A stretch of 64,000 nt of DNA from Massilibacillus massiliensis (GTDB lineage Bacteria > Bacillota > Negativicutes > FLKF01): assembly GCF_900086705.1 (NCBI RefSeq), contig NZ_LT575483.1:1631534-1695533 (forward strand), in the 5' to 3' direction. Shown here piece by piece: positions 18,133 to 28,974 of the stretch. A program made the translations under genes and the position numbers. Under the pieces are notes generated by a model. The model was not told where the DNA came from and did no database searches. It saw only the letters and a list, made by a program, of their open reading frames with translations. Numbering within the stretch: position 1 is the stretch's first letter; each line of letters opens with the position of its first letter.

Positions 18133-18323
18133 CTTTGCCCTCACGAAGCCTTATTTATCAATACCAAAATCATTATTTTCTGTCTATCTATTATTATATA
18201 TCATATTTATCCATAAATCTGCAAAAATATTTTCTGGCAAACCGTCCGCAGGCCATTGATTCTCTCGCTTTGTCCATGTCTGTCGTACCCCCGCCTTTTT
18301 TACAGTATCGGAGGTCGACAGAT
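18133..18323 (-). promoter_or_regulatory. leader of CRISPR array 2
   Basis: It starts at the stop codon of cas2. The blocks GCCTTATTTATCAATA and CTGTCTATCTATTATTATATATC are kept, the middle part differs from the other two leaders, and the inverted repeat TCTGTCGTACC (18279-18289) / GGTCGACAGAT (18313-18323) is retained at the same distances. The right arm overlaps the first base of the cas2 stop codon. Confidence 0.85.
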
Positions 18324-18601
18324 CAGATGAAGTTTGATGTTTTATCTTCTTCCTGCACCACGAACTCTTTCTTCATCCATATATTATTTCTCCCTCTAAA
18401 GATGATGCAAGAATCGATACCTTCTCGTAATTGTTCCCGCACTTCTGCTTTTAAAGAAAGCAGCTGACTTTCTGAAAGCTCACCTTCAAAGACGGAATTT
18501 TGAATATGGGTTAAATATTTTTTACAGGTTTTAAAAACACGGCGCAAAATTTTTGGGCCTTCTTTATCCAGTTTTATATCATAGACCAATACCATATACA
18601 T
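18323..18601 (-). CDS. cas2: CRISPR-associated endonuclease Cas2
   Basis: 92 residues. Part of the Cas1-Cas2 integrase that inserts spacers. The N-terminus MYMVLVYDIKLDKEG has the ferredoxin-like beta strand ending in the conserved YD; LRRVFKTCKKYLTHIQNSVFEGELSE is the usual second element. The ATG at 18601 follows GGTGGTGA inside the end of cas1; the frame 14 codons longer overlaps cas1 and is unlikely. It is the last gene of the cas operon; the array 2 leader begins at its stop codon. Confidence 0.93.
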   Translation of the reverse strand: MYMVLVYDIKLDKEGPKILRRVFKTCKKYLTHIQNSVFEGELSESQLLSLKAEVREQLREGIDSCIIFRGRNNIWMKKEFVVQEEDKTSNFI

Positions 18602-18605
18602 AAAA

Positions 18606-19598
18606 TCACCACCAGATTCTAAATGCTTTATAAGTATCCGCACCCATCACATGCTTAATCAATTTGTAGACTTCCAAACGGATCAGATGCTGATAGGAAA
18701 CTTCCCGATTAAGCGTCCTATGTTTGATACTTGTTTTTAATTTTTCATCCAGAGCCTCCATAATCTTTTTCGCAACTGAATCTTTCATGCGAATGCAATC
18801 TACATCTTTATCGAAATCCGATTCATCGATAATTTTCTTATTTAACAAAGAAAAGATCAATCGATCCGCAAGTAACGGTTTGAAAATTTCTGCAATATCT
18901 AAGGCCAAAGAAAACCGCTTAACAGATGGCTCATGCAGATAGCTGATGGTCGGATTCGCCTGCGTCTTATATATTTCACTCAGTACCTTGGTATAAATCA
19001 CGGAATTCACAAACGATATCAACGTATTCACCATATTATCCGGCGGCCGTTTCGTACGTTTTTCGAAATCGATCTCCGCGTCGATAATCGTATCCCAGGC
19101 ACTATAATAAATTTTTCTGATATTGCCCTCAATTCCCATGAGCTCCTGTACATCCTTACAATACGGAATATGTGTACTCAGCGTTTTTATGTCCTCCATA
19201 TAAGAAGACAAATCTTTGCCACGGGCATTATAATAACGTAAATTTCTATAGATATTATCATAGGCGCCAGAAATGAATTCTCTTGCGATCTCCATTCTTT
19301 TTTCCAAATCAGTGTAATGCTCTACTTGCTTAACGAGAAGCGAACCTGACACATATTTCTCTCTTGGACAAAAACTGCCCGTATAAAACTCATAATAATT
19401 GAAAAAATGCACCGTCACACCATTTTGCGCCAAAAAGTCGAGCAATTTCGTATTCAGCGTCATTTCAGAAAAAATATAAATATCCTTTACACGCTCGATC
19501 GGAATATCTTTATGCATGCCATCCTCACGACATAGTTGAAGGGAATTATCTTTACGCTTGATTTGACCATTTGAAAAAACATAATAAGATTGCTTCAT
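18606..19598 (-). CDS. cas1: CRISPR-associated integrase Cas1
   Basis: 330 residues, full length. Metal-binding residues of the Cas1 active site are visible: Glu in MGIEGNIRK (about 157), His in SYLHEPSVKR (about 222) and Asp/Glu in LALDIAEIFKPLLAD (about 234-237). The N-terminal beta domain begins KQSYYVFSNGQIKRKDNSL, typical of type I-B Cas1. Together with Cas2 and Cas4 it captures and integrates spacers. It is followed by cas2 with a few bases between, so the two are coupled. Confidence 0.96.
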   Translation of the reverse strand: MKQSYYVFSNGQIKRKDNSLQLCREDGMHKDIPIERVKDIYIFSEMTLNTKLLDFLAQNGVTVHFFNYYEFYTGSFCPREKYVSGSLLVKQVEHYTDLEKRMEIAREFISGAYDNIYRNLRYYNARGKDLSSYMEDIKTLSTHIPYCKDVQELMGIEGNIRKIYYSAWDTIIDAEIDFEKRTKRPPDNMVNTLISFVNSVIYTKVLSEIYKTQANPTISYLHEPSVKRFSLALDIAEIFKPLLADRLIFSLLNKKIIDESDFDKDVDCIRMKDSVAKKIMEALDEKLKTSIKHRTLNREVSYQHLIRLEVYKLIKHVMGADTYKAFRIWW

Positions 19599-19623
19599 TT
19601 GAACTGCCCCATTTCAACATAAT

Positions 19624-20112
19624 TTAAATATAGCAAAACTCATAATACGCACACGATTTACAGGCTGGTTTATCAATCGTTGCCGGCAAAGTTTCTGCCA
19701 GCAGCGCTTCCTTGATCAATTCCAGATTGTGCGCAACCATTTTTATATCGTCTTCCGTCAGAAAAACTTCCTCCGTCAGATGCTCTTTCGGCACGGCCAA
19801 AACACCCTGCACATCTTTTAAACCATGCTTATGCAATACATAAAGATAATATTTAATTTGCTGAATTGCCATCTGTTTTTCTTTCTGGCTTTTCTTTACC
19901 TCGTACACAATGCCATTATGAATGTAATCGATATTAATACAATCATCCACTAAAATATGCTTGCGTTCGCGGCTATACGAAGTCTCATCGATGATTTTGC
20001 CGATCTGTACGCGCTCGCTTTCATCTTCAAGGCTAATATCTCTTGCGTAAAGCCACATCTTGCGCTTACATAAAAAATAATACGAATAGATGACACCTGT
20101 GACCTGTTTCAT
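19624..20112 (-). CDS. cas4: CRISPR-associated exonuclease Cas4
   Basis: 162 residues. A RecB-like nuclease with a 4Fe-4S cluster: one Cys near the N-terminus (YYFLCKRKMWLYARD) and three at the end (CKSCAYYEFC). The nuclease motif GIVYEVKKSQKEKQ holds the catalytic Glu/Lys. Cas4 trims prespacers and checks the PAM during adaptation. Start ATG behind GAGGTGAGAAA. Sits between cas3 and cas1, as in type I-B operons. Confidence 0.95.
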   Translation of the reverse strand: MKQVTGVIYSYYFLCKRKMWLYARDISLEDESERVQIGKIIDETSYSRERKHILVDDCINIDYIHNGIVYEVKKSQKEKQMAIQQIKYYLYVLHKHGLKDVQGVLAVPKEHLTEEVFLTEDDIKMVAHNLELIKEALLAETLPATIDKPACKSCAYYEFCYI

Positions 20113-20121
20113 TTTCTCACC

Positions 20122-22380
20122 TCAGAAATATTGATCCGCTTTATCTTCTTTTTCTAAACAAAGCCCTTGCCCTGATAAATCTGTAAAATCATAAAGTCTC
20201 CTGCAGCGATGAATGCCGAGCCATTTGATTTGTTCGATTGGGTATTGATCAATTGCTCCCTTGCTTTTTGGGGCTTTTAATAGATTTGCATTTAACGACA
20301 AGGTATACTGCAATAGATCATTTTCAGCCTTCATCCGCGTTTTTATATCATATTTCTTCTTTTCTTTGATGATTTCGATATAGTTTTGCACATCGTCATT
20401 TTGATAGAATTTATCCGGCAAAACTGTAACACTTTGAATATTGCGAAACTGTTGATGTGCTGTTTCAGCATCAATCGTGGATGGCGATAAATCATGTAAT
20501 GTTTTTAAACATGCTTCAATTTTTTTATAATACTCGGTATCTTTCACTCTGGCAATATCATATACGGCATTGACATACGCAAATTTTTCTGTTTCTAAAA
20601 AGTAACGATTGTTATATTTTTGCAGATCATCTACCGAAAACTGATAGATATCCCTATACGGATAAACTCTCCCAAGGCCATTTCCTGTATTATAAATATA
20701 TACATTGGGGCTAAGTCCACGATAATTGCGTTTACGATAGCACCGCCCCATTCTTTGGAGCAAACTATCGGCCGGGCACATTTCCGTAAACAATACATCA
20801 AAATCAATATCCAAGCTCGCTTCTACGATCTGCGTACTAATCCAAATTCCGGTTTCATCGCTATCCGAGAACTCCATGATTTCATTTTCTAACTGTTTTC
20901 TATCTTTGCGCGTAAACCTGCTATGCAATAATTTCACATAATCGATTCGATCTTTTAAGCGCTCATATACAGCTTGCGCCTTTCCTACTGTATTGCATAA
21001 AACCAATACTTTTTTATCTTGTGCATCTTCAAGAATCTTTTCATCATCAAAATCCGCCGCTTCGATAAAAGCAATTTTATGCCGTTTATCATATTCGCCT
21101 TGAAATGGCGTCTCAGGCATTTCAAAAGGAATTTCTTGCTGCGTCAGAAAATGCTGCAAGACCGGTGGAAACGTTGCCGTAATAATCGCAAACTTTCCGC
21201 CAAGTGCATGAATAATCTTCAACCCATAGATGATATACGCCAAAATCTCTGCCGAATACATTTGAATTTCATCAATGATCACTTTTGAATACTTTAAAGT
21301 AGCCGGCACGATTTCACTGCCCATTGCTTTAAATACAAACCAAAATAACTGATCGACTGTACAAATCGTCAACGGATACGCTAATAATTTTGCTTTTTCC
21401 CTGCGAACCAATGGATCTTCCATTGCAGCATGCCCTGTATCCTGCTTTGAGAAATAATAAGCTAATAAATCGGAATGCAATAAAGTAATCTTATCTTCAT
21501 CATACTGATATTGATGACTTTGTTTTCCACTGATCCGTTCATAAATTGCATTGATCGATACCTTTAATGGTAAAGTATAAAAAGCCTTACTACCGTCCAG
21601 CCAAAATAATGCCGCTTCTGTTTTTCCGCTACCCGTAGCTGCGCGTACGACTAAATTTTTATCCTTTCTATGTAACATATAGTCTTGTACCGGACGCAGT
21701 ACCTTCCATTGGTTTTGAATCACGTTGGTCAACGTCCCCTTTGGCAAAGGCTCTATTTCAATCTGCGCATGATTTTTTCCACTCGCTGCATAGTCGAGTT
21801 TATTGAGCATGCCTTTTACGACAATATACTTCAGCCATTTCGCATGTGCTTCGGCCTTGGTCATACTCCCTTGATTGCTTGCATTGTTGGTAAATTCGGT
21901 AATCAGATAGCCTAAATCCAAATAATCCGTATTTTTATAGAAAACACGCGCTTTATCATATGAATAGGATTCCGGTAAATATCGGTCAATATATCTGCCA
22001 AAATCACTTTCTGTATAAAAATCCGCTCTGGTGTGATGATTATAAATCGCTGTAACTACAACATCGATATCTTCCCCATGTTGTTCTTCTAATTCCTCCG
22101 GATTCATATATGCCGCACTTAGAAAACCATGCGGGATTTCTTCATCTCCCGAAGGAACATATTCCTCATACACCCGCCCAGCTGCCTTATGTATTTTATA
22201 TTGAAACAACGCGTTCAGCTTGCCCAAATCGTGATAAAACGCCGCCAACTCAATAAACGCTTTTTCTTCTTTACTAAACTGCGCACCATATAGACGTAAA
22301 AATTTTTTCCATAAACTCAGCAAGTCGTCCGTGTGCTCTTTCACGGTTTGTATCGGCTTCGATTTTGCTAGATACTCCAT
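20122..22380 (-). CDS. cas3: CRISPR-associated helicase/nuclease Cas3
   Basis: 752 residues, HD nuclease fused to a superfamily 2 helicase. The HD motif is in AAFYHDLGKLNALFQ (about 50); a second metal motif is NHHTRADF. Walker A is RAATGSGKTEAALF (about 248), Walker B is IIDEIQMYSAE (DEIQ rather than DEVH), and motif VI is RMGRCYRK. It degrades DNA marked by Cascade. The start ATG at 22380 follows GGAGGGGAAAACG; five codons further upstream overlap that site. A 13-bp hairpin lies between cas5 and this gene, which may lower its expression compared with the Cascade genes. Confidence 0.96.
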   Translation of the reverse strand: MEYLAKSKPIQTVKEHTDDLLSLWKKFLRLYGAQFSKEEKAFIELAAFYHDLGKLNALFQYKIHKAAGRVYEEYVPSGDEEIPHGFLSAAYMNPEELEEQHGEDIDVVVTAIYNHHTRADFYTESDFGRYIDRYLPESYSYDKARVFYKNTDYLDLGYLITEFTNNASNQGSMTKAEAHAKWLKYIVVKGMLNKLDYAASGKNHAQIEIEPLPKGTLTNVIQNQWKVLRPVQDYMLHRKDKNLVVRAATGSGKTEAALFWLDGSKAFYTLPLKVSINAIYERISGKQSHQYQYDEDKITLLHSDLLAYYFSKQDTGHAAMEDPLVRREKAKLLAYPLTICTVDQLFWFVFKAMGSEIVPATLKYSKVIIDEIQMYSAEILAYIIYGLKIIHALGGKFAIITATFPPVLQHFLTQQEIPFEMPETPFQGEYDKRHKIAFIEAADFDDEKILEDAQDKKVLVLCNTVGKAQAVYERLKDRIDYVKLLHSRFTRKDRKQLENEIMEFSDSDETGIWISTQIVEASLDIDFDVLFTEMCPADSLLQRMGRCYRKRNYRGLSPNVYIYNTGNGLGRVYPYRDIYQFSVDDLQKYNNRYFLETEKFAYVNAVYDIARVKDTEYYKKIEACLKTLHDLSPSTIDAETAHQQFRNIQSVTVLPDKFYQNDDVQNYIEIIKEKKKYDIKTRMKAENDLLQYTLSLNANLLKAPKSKGAIDQYPIEQIKWLGIHRCRRLYDFTDLSGQGLCLEKEDKADQYF

Positions 22381-22403
22381 CGTTTTCCCCTCCATATTGA
22401 AAG

Positions 22404-22439
22404 AAGGACAAGTTCTTATGAAATTCAGAACTTGTCCTT
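22404..22439 (-). terminator. intra-operon hairpin between cas5 and cas3
   Basis: A perfect 13-bp stem (22404-22416 with 22427-22439, 10-nt loop) beginning 3 nt after the cas5 stop codon. On the minus strand it is followed by CTTTC rather than a long T run, so partial termination or 3'-end protection of the Cascade mRNA is more likely than full termination. Confidence 0.7.
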
Positions 22440-22442
22440 ACT

Positions 22443-24018
<1,576 letters not shown>

Positions 24019-24020
24019 TT

Positions 24021-25709
24021 TTACGCCTCCTCAACTTTTTCTTCGCTAACTTTGTCTTCATTTATGTACTTTTCATTTTTCAATCCAAGGATAAATGCAT
24101 AGCCCAAATACTGCAGTTCATCCTCTGACGAAAATGTTTTCAAAAAGACTTGTGGAATTGGTACACTTACACTTGAATACATTCTAAACACTAAATTCCA
24201 AAACTGTTCGCGATCATTCACTTGCAAAGCATTTAACAGCTGATATACAAAACCTCGTAGTTTATTATCTGCATCCTGCGCTCTTGTTTTTTCGCCACAA
24301 ATCAAATTTCTTAAATCTCGTCCACGATAAAATGCATTATTCGCACTTTCTTTTCCCATTTTCGTCCCCCCTGACATCTCGATTTGAATATCAAGCACAT
24401 GCTTTAAATATATCGTCTGCGTATTTTCCTTTAAAGAGCTTTTTAATACACGATTGAGCAACTCATATTGATTGGTCCGATCAAAAATATTTTGTATGAC
24501 AGCTTGGTAAAGATTCAGCCATACTTTAGGACTTATCTCGATAGAAATCCCCTGGATCTTGGTTAAATTTCTTTGGCACTGTTTTAAAATTTCAAGTATG
24601 TCTTTAGCGATAATATTAAATTTATAACGATCCGTAGTTTTATCCCGCACAATCACCTGAATATTATTTTGCTCTTTGGTCTTTTCTTCAAGGATTTCCT
24701 GCACAATACGATTTAAAATCAGTTGATACGTTTCATTTTCCTGATTGGAATTTTTTATTTTATGCTTACTCTCAAGACTACTGTTCGTATCTACCAACTG
24801 CTCTACACTCGTATTTGTATTCACGAAAACAAGATTTCTCCCCAAGGCTTGGAATCCAAGCGGCGCCAACGAATAGACAAACGCACATAACGGACAAATG
24901 TATGCGTCCGGCTTATAATCCCAAAACGGTGACTTCTTCCGGCTCATATCATCTACACTGTCATTCAAAAAAGAAATATCCATCGTTTTGGGCAGCAAAA
25001 CATCACATTCGATACACGACTTCGCTTTTTTATTTTTCACAGGTTTGCAGTCTCTCAAATACTCCTTTAATGGTGCAACAAAATCCTTGTCATACACATC
25101 ATGCATATTCTTTTTTGAATTGCTCGTATTCAAAAACGCTTTATTTGACCAAATCGAATTAATCCTTGCATAAATAATATCCTTCATTAAAAAAGTTTCT
25201 TGCACTTTATCCTCTGATAAAAGTTCTTTTAACTTACAAAGTTGTTCACACTTTTCCCGATAGTCTTTTAGCTCCTTAATCTCTTTACACAACGCAGCCA
25301 ACTCAATGTTATAGCCTTGTTCCGCCAAAATCGTGCAGGCGCTAAAATAACTATTACGTACCAAACCGGTATTATTTAATACATATTTATATTTAGCATC
25401 TAACAGTTTCTTGATTTCTTTGCTTTCCTCTGCAAGATACTTATCTGTAAGCGACTTCACACTATCCATCTCTGCACAAATCCGCGTGAAATTGGCATCC
25501 TCACGAAACTTTTTAATATGCGCCTCGATATAAGCCTGAGCAAGATCATGCGACAATAAAAAATCACGCGCGACACTTAGCGAATTTCCGTCAATTTTAT
25601 AATCTTCGTCCGCCCTCGCATCCATGTGCTCCAGTAAATAACGAAAACCAACAATCCCTGCATTAAATAAAAATGCATTGACCTCTAATTTGACAAACGC
25701 TTCGTCCAT
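24021..25709 (-). CDS. cas8b: type I-B Cascade large subunit Cas8b (Cst1 type)
   Basis: 562 residues. A zinc-finger-like pair CxxC at 232-235 (SCIECDV) and 272-275 (YICPLCAF) is the clearest mark of Cst1/Cas8b proteins. The rest is largely helical and poorly conserved, as expected of the PAM-sensing large subunit. Starts at an ATG behind AAGGAGGTGGGAGA. The assignment relies on length, the zinc motif and operon position between cas6 and cas7 (Cst2), which together point to the Tneap-like I-B variant. Confidence 0.88.
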   Translation of the reverse strand: MDEAFVKLEVNAFLFNAGIVGFRYLLEHMDARADEDYKIDGNSLSVARDFLLSHDLAQAYIEAHIKKFREDANFTRICAEMDSVKSLTDKYLAEESKEIKKLLDAKYKYVLNNTGLVRNSYFSACTILAEQGYNIELAALCKEIKELKDYREKCEQLCKLKELLSEDKVQETFLMKDIIYARINSIWSNKAFLNTSNSKKNMHDVYDKDFVAPLKEYLRDCKPVKNKKAKSCIECDVLLPKTMDISFLNDSVDDMSRKKSPFWDYKPDAYICPLCAFVYSLAPLGFQALGRNLVFVNTNTSVEQLVDTNSSLESKHKIKNSNQENETYQLILNRIVQEILEEKTKEQNNIQVIVRDKTTDRYKFNIIAKDILEILKQCQRNLTKIQGISIEISPKVWLNLYQAVIQNIFDRTNQYELLNRVLKSSLKENTQTIYLKHVLDIQIEMSGGTKMGKESANNAFYRGRDLRNLICGEKTRAQDADNKLRGFVYQLLNALQVNDREQFWNLVFRMYSSVSVPIPQVFLKTFSSEDELQYLGYAFILGLKNEKYINEDKVSEEKVEEA

Positions 25710-25721
25710 TCTCCCACCTCC

Positions 25722-26453
25722 TTAAGCCAGGATCTCAAACATTCCAAAGCCTTGACTTCTTCTTGAACCAATACCTGCATGATAAAGGAAATTGAGCAGC
25801 TCCGGCTGTCCCGTCAATTTATATACACCTAAACTCACATCAATATGGTAATCAAACGCCGTAACGACTGTTTTTTTCGGTATAACAGGGACAATCGTAA
25901 AACCATGCACCAAATTCTCATCCATAGCAAAAATACTAAGCTGTGCTTGTACAATTTTTTTCGCTGTTTCGGCGAAATCATCACAAGTACAATCCACGTA
26001 TCGATCAATATTCGTCTCACGATTATGCTCACGCAGTACCATTGGACTGAGCATTTTTATCACAAATTCATTTTTATGTACCTTTTGTTCCGGAAGTAAC
26101 CTTATACTCTTCATTTGCATATGATTTTGATTCTTTAGTGGAAACGTTTTCTTTTTATTCTTTATCATTGCATTGTAAAGCAGCATCATTTCCTTTGCAT
26201 CTGCACTGCTTAAAGTAAGACTAATCAAATTGCCACCAAGCTGAATCGTGTCTCCCACAAACTTCGGATGATTCATCCTCACGCCAAATGTAAATTTTTT
26301 CGCTATACTGTCGCGATCTTTGTAAAACTCCTGAAAAAATTCTTCTCCACAATCACTTAGATTGTTTTTAATAAACGATACAAACACCGGACGAAAATCC
26401 TTCGCCAATTCCGGCTTCGCCAATTCCAAACTCACAACCATTCGCAAATACAT
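25722..26453 (-). CDS. cas6: CRISPR pre-crRNA endoribonuclease Cas6
   Basis: About 243 residues; first gene of the operon. The C-terminal glycine-rich motif HAGIGSRRSQGFGMFEI is the Cas6 G-rich loop, and FTFGVRMNHPKF near residue 57 fits the first ferredoxin-like fold. It cuts the repeat to leave the ATGTAAAT handle. The start is uncertain: the ATG at 26453 is only 2-3 nt from AGGAGG, and a TTG at 26447 or ATG at 26441 would be better spaced. A candidate promoter and a repeat-like word lie just upstream. Confidence 0.9.
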   Translation of the reverse strand: MYLRMVVSLELAKPELAKDFRPVFVSFIKNNLSDCGEEFFQEFYKDRDSIAKKFTFGVRMNHPKFVGDTIQLGGNLISLTLSSADAKEMMLLYNAMIKNKKKTFPLKNQNHMQMKSIRLLPEQKVHKNEFVIKMLSPMVLREHNRETNIDRYVDCTCDDFAETAKKIVQAQLSIFAMDENLVHGFTIVPVIPKKTVVTAFDYHIDVSLGVYKLTGQPELLNFLYHAGIGSRRSQGFGMFEILA

Positions 26454-26456
26454 CAC

Positions 26457-26551
26457 CTCCTAAATTTAAAATACAATATTATCTTACATTTCAAATAATA
26501 TCATATTTTGATAAAAATAAACACAGAGATAAGAAAATTCTTACATTAATG
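26457..26551 (-). promoter_or_regulatory. cas operon promoter region
   Basis: AT-rich region upstream of cas6. On the minus strand TTGAAA and a TATTTT box 15 nt later could form a promoter. The TTGAAATGTAA overlapping the -35 is also a 10-nt match to the CRISPR repeat end (plus strand TTACATTTCA, 26484-26493). Confidence 0.4.
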
Positions 26552-27556
26552 CTATTTCATTTTTCCTATCACTTTTACATCTTCTATGAGCAAACCAATA
26601 TCCCCATCACTCTGCAAATTCCTATTCGCATCAAACAGCTCGTATTGCTTAACTGCCAATTCTTTTGCTATCTCCGCTGATACTTTTCCCGCATTTTCCA
26701 GCACCTGCCTATTGGTAAATTGTAAAAACGCATTTAACTTGGCTTCCCAATCTGCCATATGCATGGGAATATGCTGCTTTGCCTGATCATCCGCATAATC
26801 CAGGTACATTACCACAATACGATTTAACGCTTCAATTTCTTCTTGTGTTAGATAATTTTTCGCTATATCGATATCACCTTTACGAACTTTTGCTCCTTTA
26901 AAAGAGGTAAGTCCCATATTGGGTTTTGTCGCATCAGCACGTTCTGCAATCAGTTCAGCCGCAGTATGTCCATGTACGCTATAATGCATTTTATTCTGCA
27001 CCGTTTGAAAAAATCGCTTTGTACTTTCCAGCTTTGCATCATAGTCAATGGAGGTTTTATAGATTTCTGCAATTTTTTGATAAAACCGCTGTTCTGACGC
27101 ACGAATATCTTTAATTCGTTCAAGCAACTCATCAAAATAATCAATTCCAAATACCTGCGGATTTTTTAGCCGTTCATCATTCATCGCAAAACCTTTTTTG
27201 CTGTACTCTGTCAATATACTTGATGCCCAATTGCGAAAATGCATTCCAACGTTAGAACGAACTCGATAACCAATCGCTAAAACCATTTGAAAATTATAAT
27301 GTTTGATATTACGTTTGATCTGTCTATTTCCCTCATTTTGAACTTGTAAGTATTCCTTACAAGTTGCATCCTCAAATAATTCGCCATCCGCATAAATATT
27401 TTTTATATGTAACGTTATATTCTGTGAAGATGTTTGATACAATTCAGCCAAACTTTTCTGCGACAACCAGATCGTATCACCTTCAAAATAAACATCGAGT
27501 TTCGTATCACCTTTTTCATTCTGATAAATAAGAATTTTGCCCAATACATCCTGCAT
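26552..27556 (-). CDS. RhuM-family virulence/DNA-binding protein
   Basis: 334 residues. The N-terminal half carries the RhuM signature: VYFEGDTIWLSQKSLAELYQ (helix-turn-helix-like), ITLHIKNIYADGEL, NEGNRQIKRNIKHYNFQMVLAIGYRVRS and FRNWASSIL. RhuM proteins are common in Salmonella islands and near mobile or defence loci; their function is not settled. The start ATG at 27556 follows AGGAGGTATGTTT. It lies upstream of the cas operon on the same strand, 100 bp apart, and probably has its own terminator or shares nothing with cas. No sign of truncation. Confidence 0.85.
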   Translation of the reverse strand: MQDVLGKILIYQNEKGDTKLDVYFEGDTIWLSQKSLAELYQTSSQNITLHIKNIYADGELFEDATCKEYLQVQNEGNRQIKRNIKHYNFQMVLAIGYRVRSNVGMHFRNWASSILTEYSKKGFAMNDERLKNPQVFGIDYFDELLERIKDIRASEQRFYQKIAEIYKTSIDYDAKLESTKRFFQTVQNKMHYSVHGHTAAELIAERADATKPNMGLTSFKGAKVRKGDIDIAKNYLTQEEIEALNRIVVMYLDYADDQAKQHIPMHMADWEAKLNAFLQFTNRQVLENAGKVSAEIAKELAVKQYELFDANRNLQSDGDIGLLIEDVKVIGKMK

Positions 27557-27767
27557 AAACATACCTCCTGCTCACTAAAAAACAACGTAATAGTTTTCAT
27601 CTCACTGAATTGTAGTAAATCTATCTCCATTCATTGTTATACATCTTGCTTCTAACACTTAAACTTCCAAACAACTTCCTATTAACTCCACATTTCCCTA
27701 TAAAAAATAAAGTTCCTGCCAAAGTAATACATAAATTAGCAGAAACTACACCTATCCATATATATCC

Positions 27768-28160
27768 TCAATCCATAAATCTCGCTTCAAGTCCAGCATA
27801 AAACCCATATCTATAGGCGGAATCATTTGTTAAATAATCATAATCTTCAAGTTTTTCTATCAAATCTTTCCTATCTTTCAATGCCACATGGATTTCCTGA
27901 AAGATTTCACCGGCTGCATCATTTGTAACATATCCATTAAGTTGGTTCGCAATCGATAACATTTGCATAAACTTTCCTAAATTATACATGCATAAGTTAA
28001 AGCATATACCCCCTGTCTTATCACCTTTTTCATTTAAAAATTTTCCTACACTTTCAACCATCTTAAATTCTGCATTAGTTTCTCTTAGTAACGGAACCCT
28101 GAGTAATAATTCTTGAATTCTCTCGATTTCACGCTTATCGATATTGCTTGTATCTAACAT
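27768..28160 (-). CDS. hypothetical helical protein
   Basis: 130 residues, mostly helical, no family recognised. It starts MLDTSNIDKREIERIQELLLRV and ends DYDYLTNDSAYRYGFYAGLE, followed by five more residues. The ATG is preceded by AAGGGGGATTCGTC. A degenerate fragment of a paralogue lies at 30564-30635, so the family has been duplicated locally. It diverges from the XRE regulator gene, which suggests that the two may form a regulated pair, though nothing proves this. Confidence 0.55.
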   Translation of the reverse strand: MLDTSNIDKREIERIQELLLRVPLLRETNAEFKMVESVGKFLNEKGDKTGGICFNLCMYNLGKFMQMLSIANQLNGYVTNDAAGEIFQEIHVALKDRKDLIEKLEDYDYLTNDSAYRYGFYAGLEARFMD

Positions 28161-28360
28161 GACGAATCCCCCTTATTATTCTTTTTCCAATTACCCAATA
28201 CTCTTCAATAACTCCACAAGATAATATTCAACTTTTACAGTTATTATATATCTTTTGTAGTTATATTTCAATATCTTCTATCGTTATTTTTATAAAAAAT
28301 TTGTTTTTTTATATCGTTAATGCTAATATATTATCTATAGAAGTTATCCAGGAGGCTATT

Positions 28361-28588
28361 ATGATTAATATAAAAGTTGCAGAACTAATGGGAAAACACA
28401 AATTAACCAGAAAAGCCTTGTCTGAAATGACCGGCATACGACCTAATACTATTTCCGCACTTTGGAGCGGAAATATAAAACGCTTAGAAATTCATCAAAT
28501 CGATAAACTATGTACTGCTTTGAATTGTCAACCATCAGACTTGATGGAATATATACCGGATGATAAAACAAATACAATTGATCAATGA
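28361..28588 (+). CDS. small XRE-family (Cro/C1-type) helix-turn-helix regulator
   Basis: 75 residues. MINIKVAELMGKHKLTRKALSEMTGI is the helix-turn-helix entry, with RPNTISALWSGN as the recognition helix and IDKLCTALNCQPSDLMEY as the usual closing helix of the YozG-type domain. The ATG at 28361 is fixed by CCAGGAGGCTATT. A cytoplasmic DNA-binding protein, probably controlling itself or the divergent gene. It is followed by the terminator-like repeat at 28615-28667. Confidence 0.85.
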   Translation: MINIKVAELMGKHKLTRKALSEMTGIRPNTISALWSGNIKRLEIHQIDKLCTALNCQPSDLMEYIPDDKTNTIDQ

Positions 28589-28974
28589 TTATATTTTTAA
28601 AAATCAATAAAATAAAACTTCCTATTTAGGTAATAACCATTTAAATGCTCACCTAGTTAGGAAGTTTTTCTTTTTCTATCAATACTAACAATAAAATTTG
28701 AATTAGTGAACTTCGCTAAGTTAATTTTTTATTTATTTGATTAGGAAAACAAACTGATAACATCATCATTTCTTATAGAAAGAAACTGATACACGTGAAA
28801 AAATAAAATGTGCTATACAAGTTTAGACATTAAGCACATACACAAAATATACAGCATGTACATTTTCTTCCGCAAAAAACTTAGGATAATCTCTTAAAGC
28901 CATCAAAGAACTTACTCCGTCAATAGCACAAAAATAGAATCGACTTTATCTCACAATAGAAGGGAGAAAAATTT
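28589..28974. other. intergenic region between XRE regulator and Fic gene
   Basis: It contains the terminator repeat at 28615-28667 and a weak ATGTGCT/AGCACAT inverted repeat near 28808-28840. No ORF is supported. A GGGAG site just before 28975 belongs to the Fic gene. Confidence 0.5.
28615..28672 (+). terminator. terminator-like repeat, copy 1
   Basis: AAACTTCCTATTTAGGT (28615-28631) pairs with ACCTAGTTAGGAAGTTT (28651-28667) apart from two central positions, followed by TTCTTTTT. It serves the XRE gene and recurs at 29847-29897. Confidence 0.8.
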
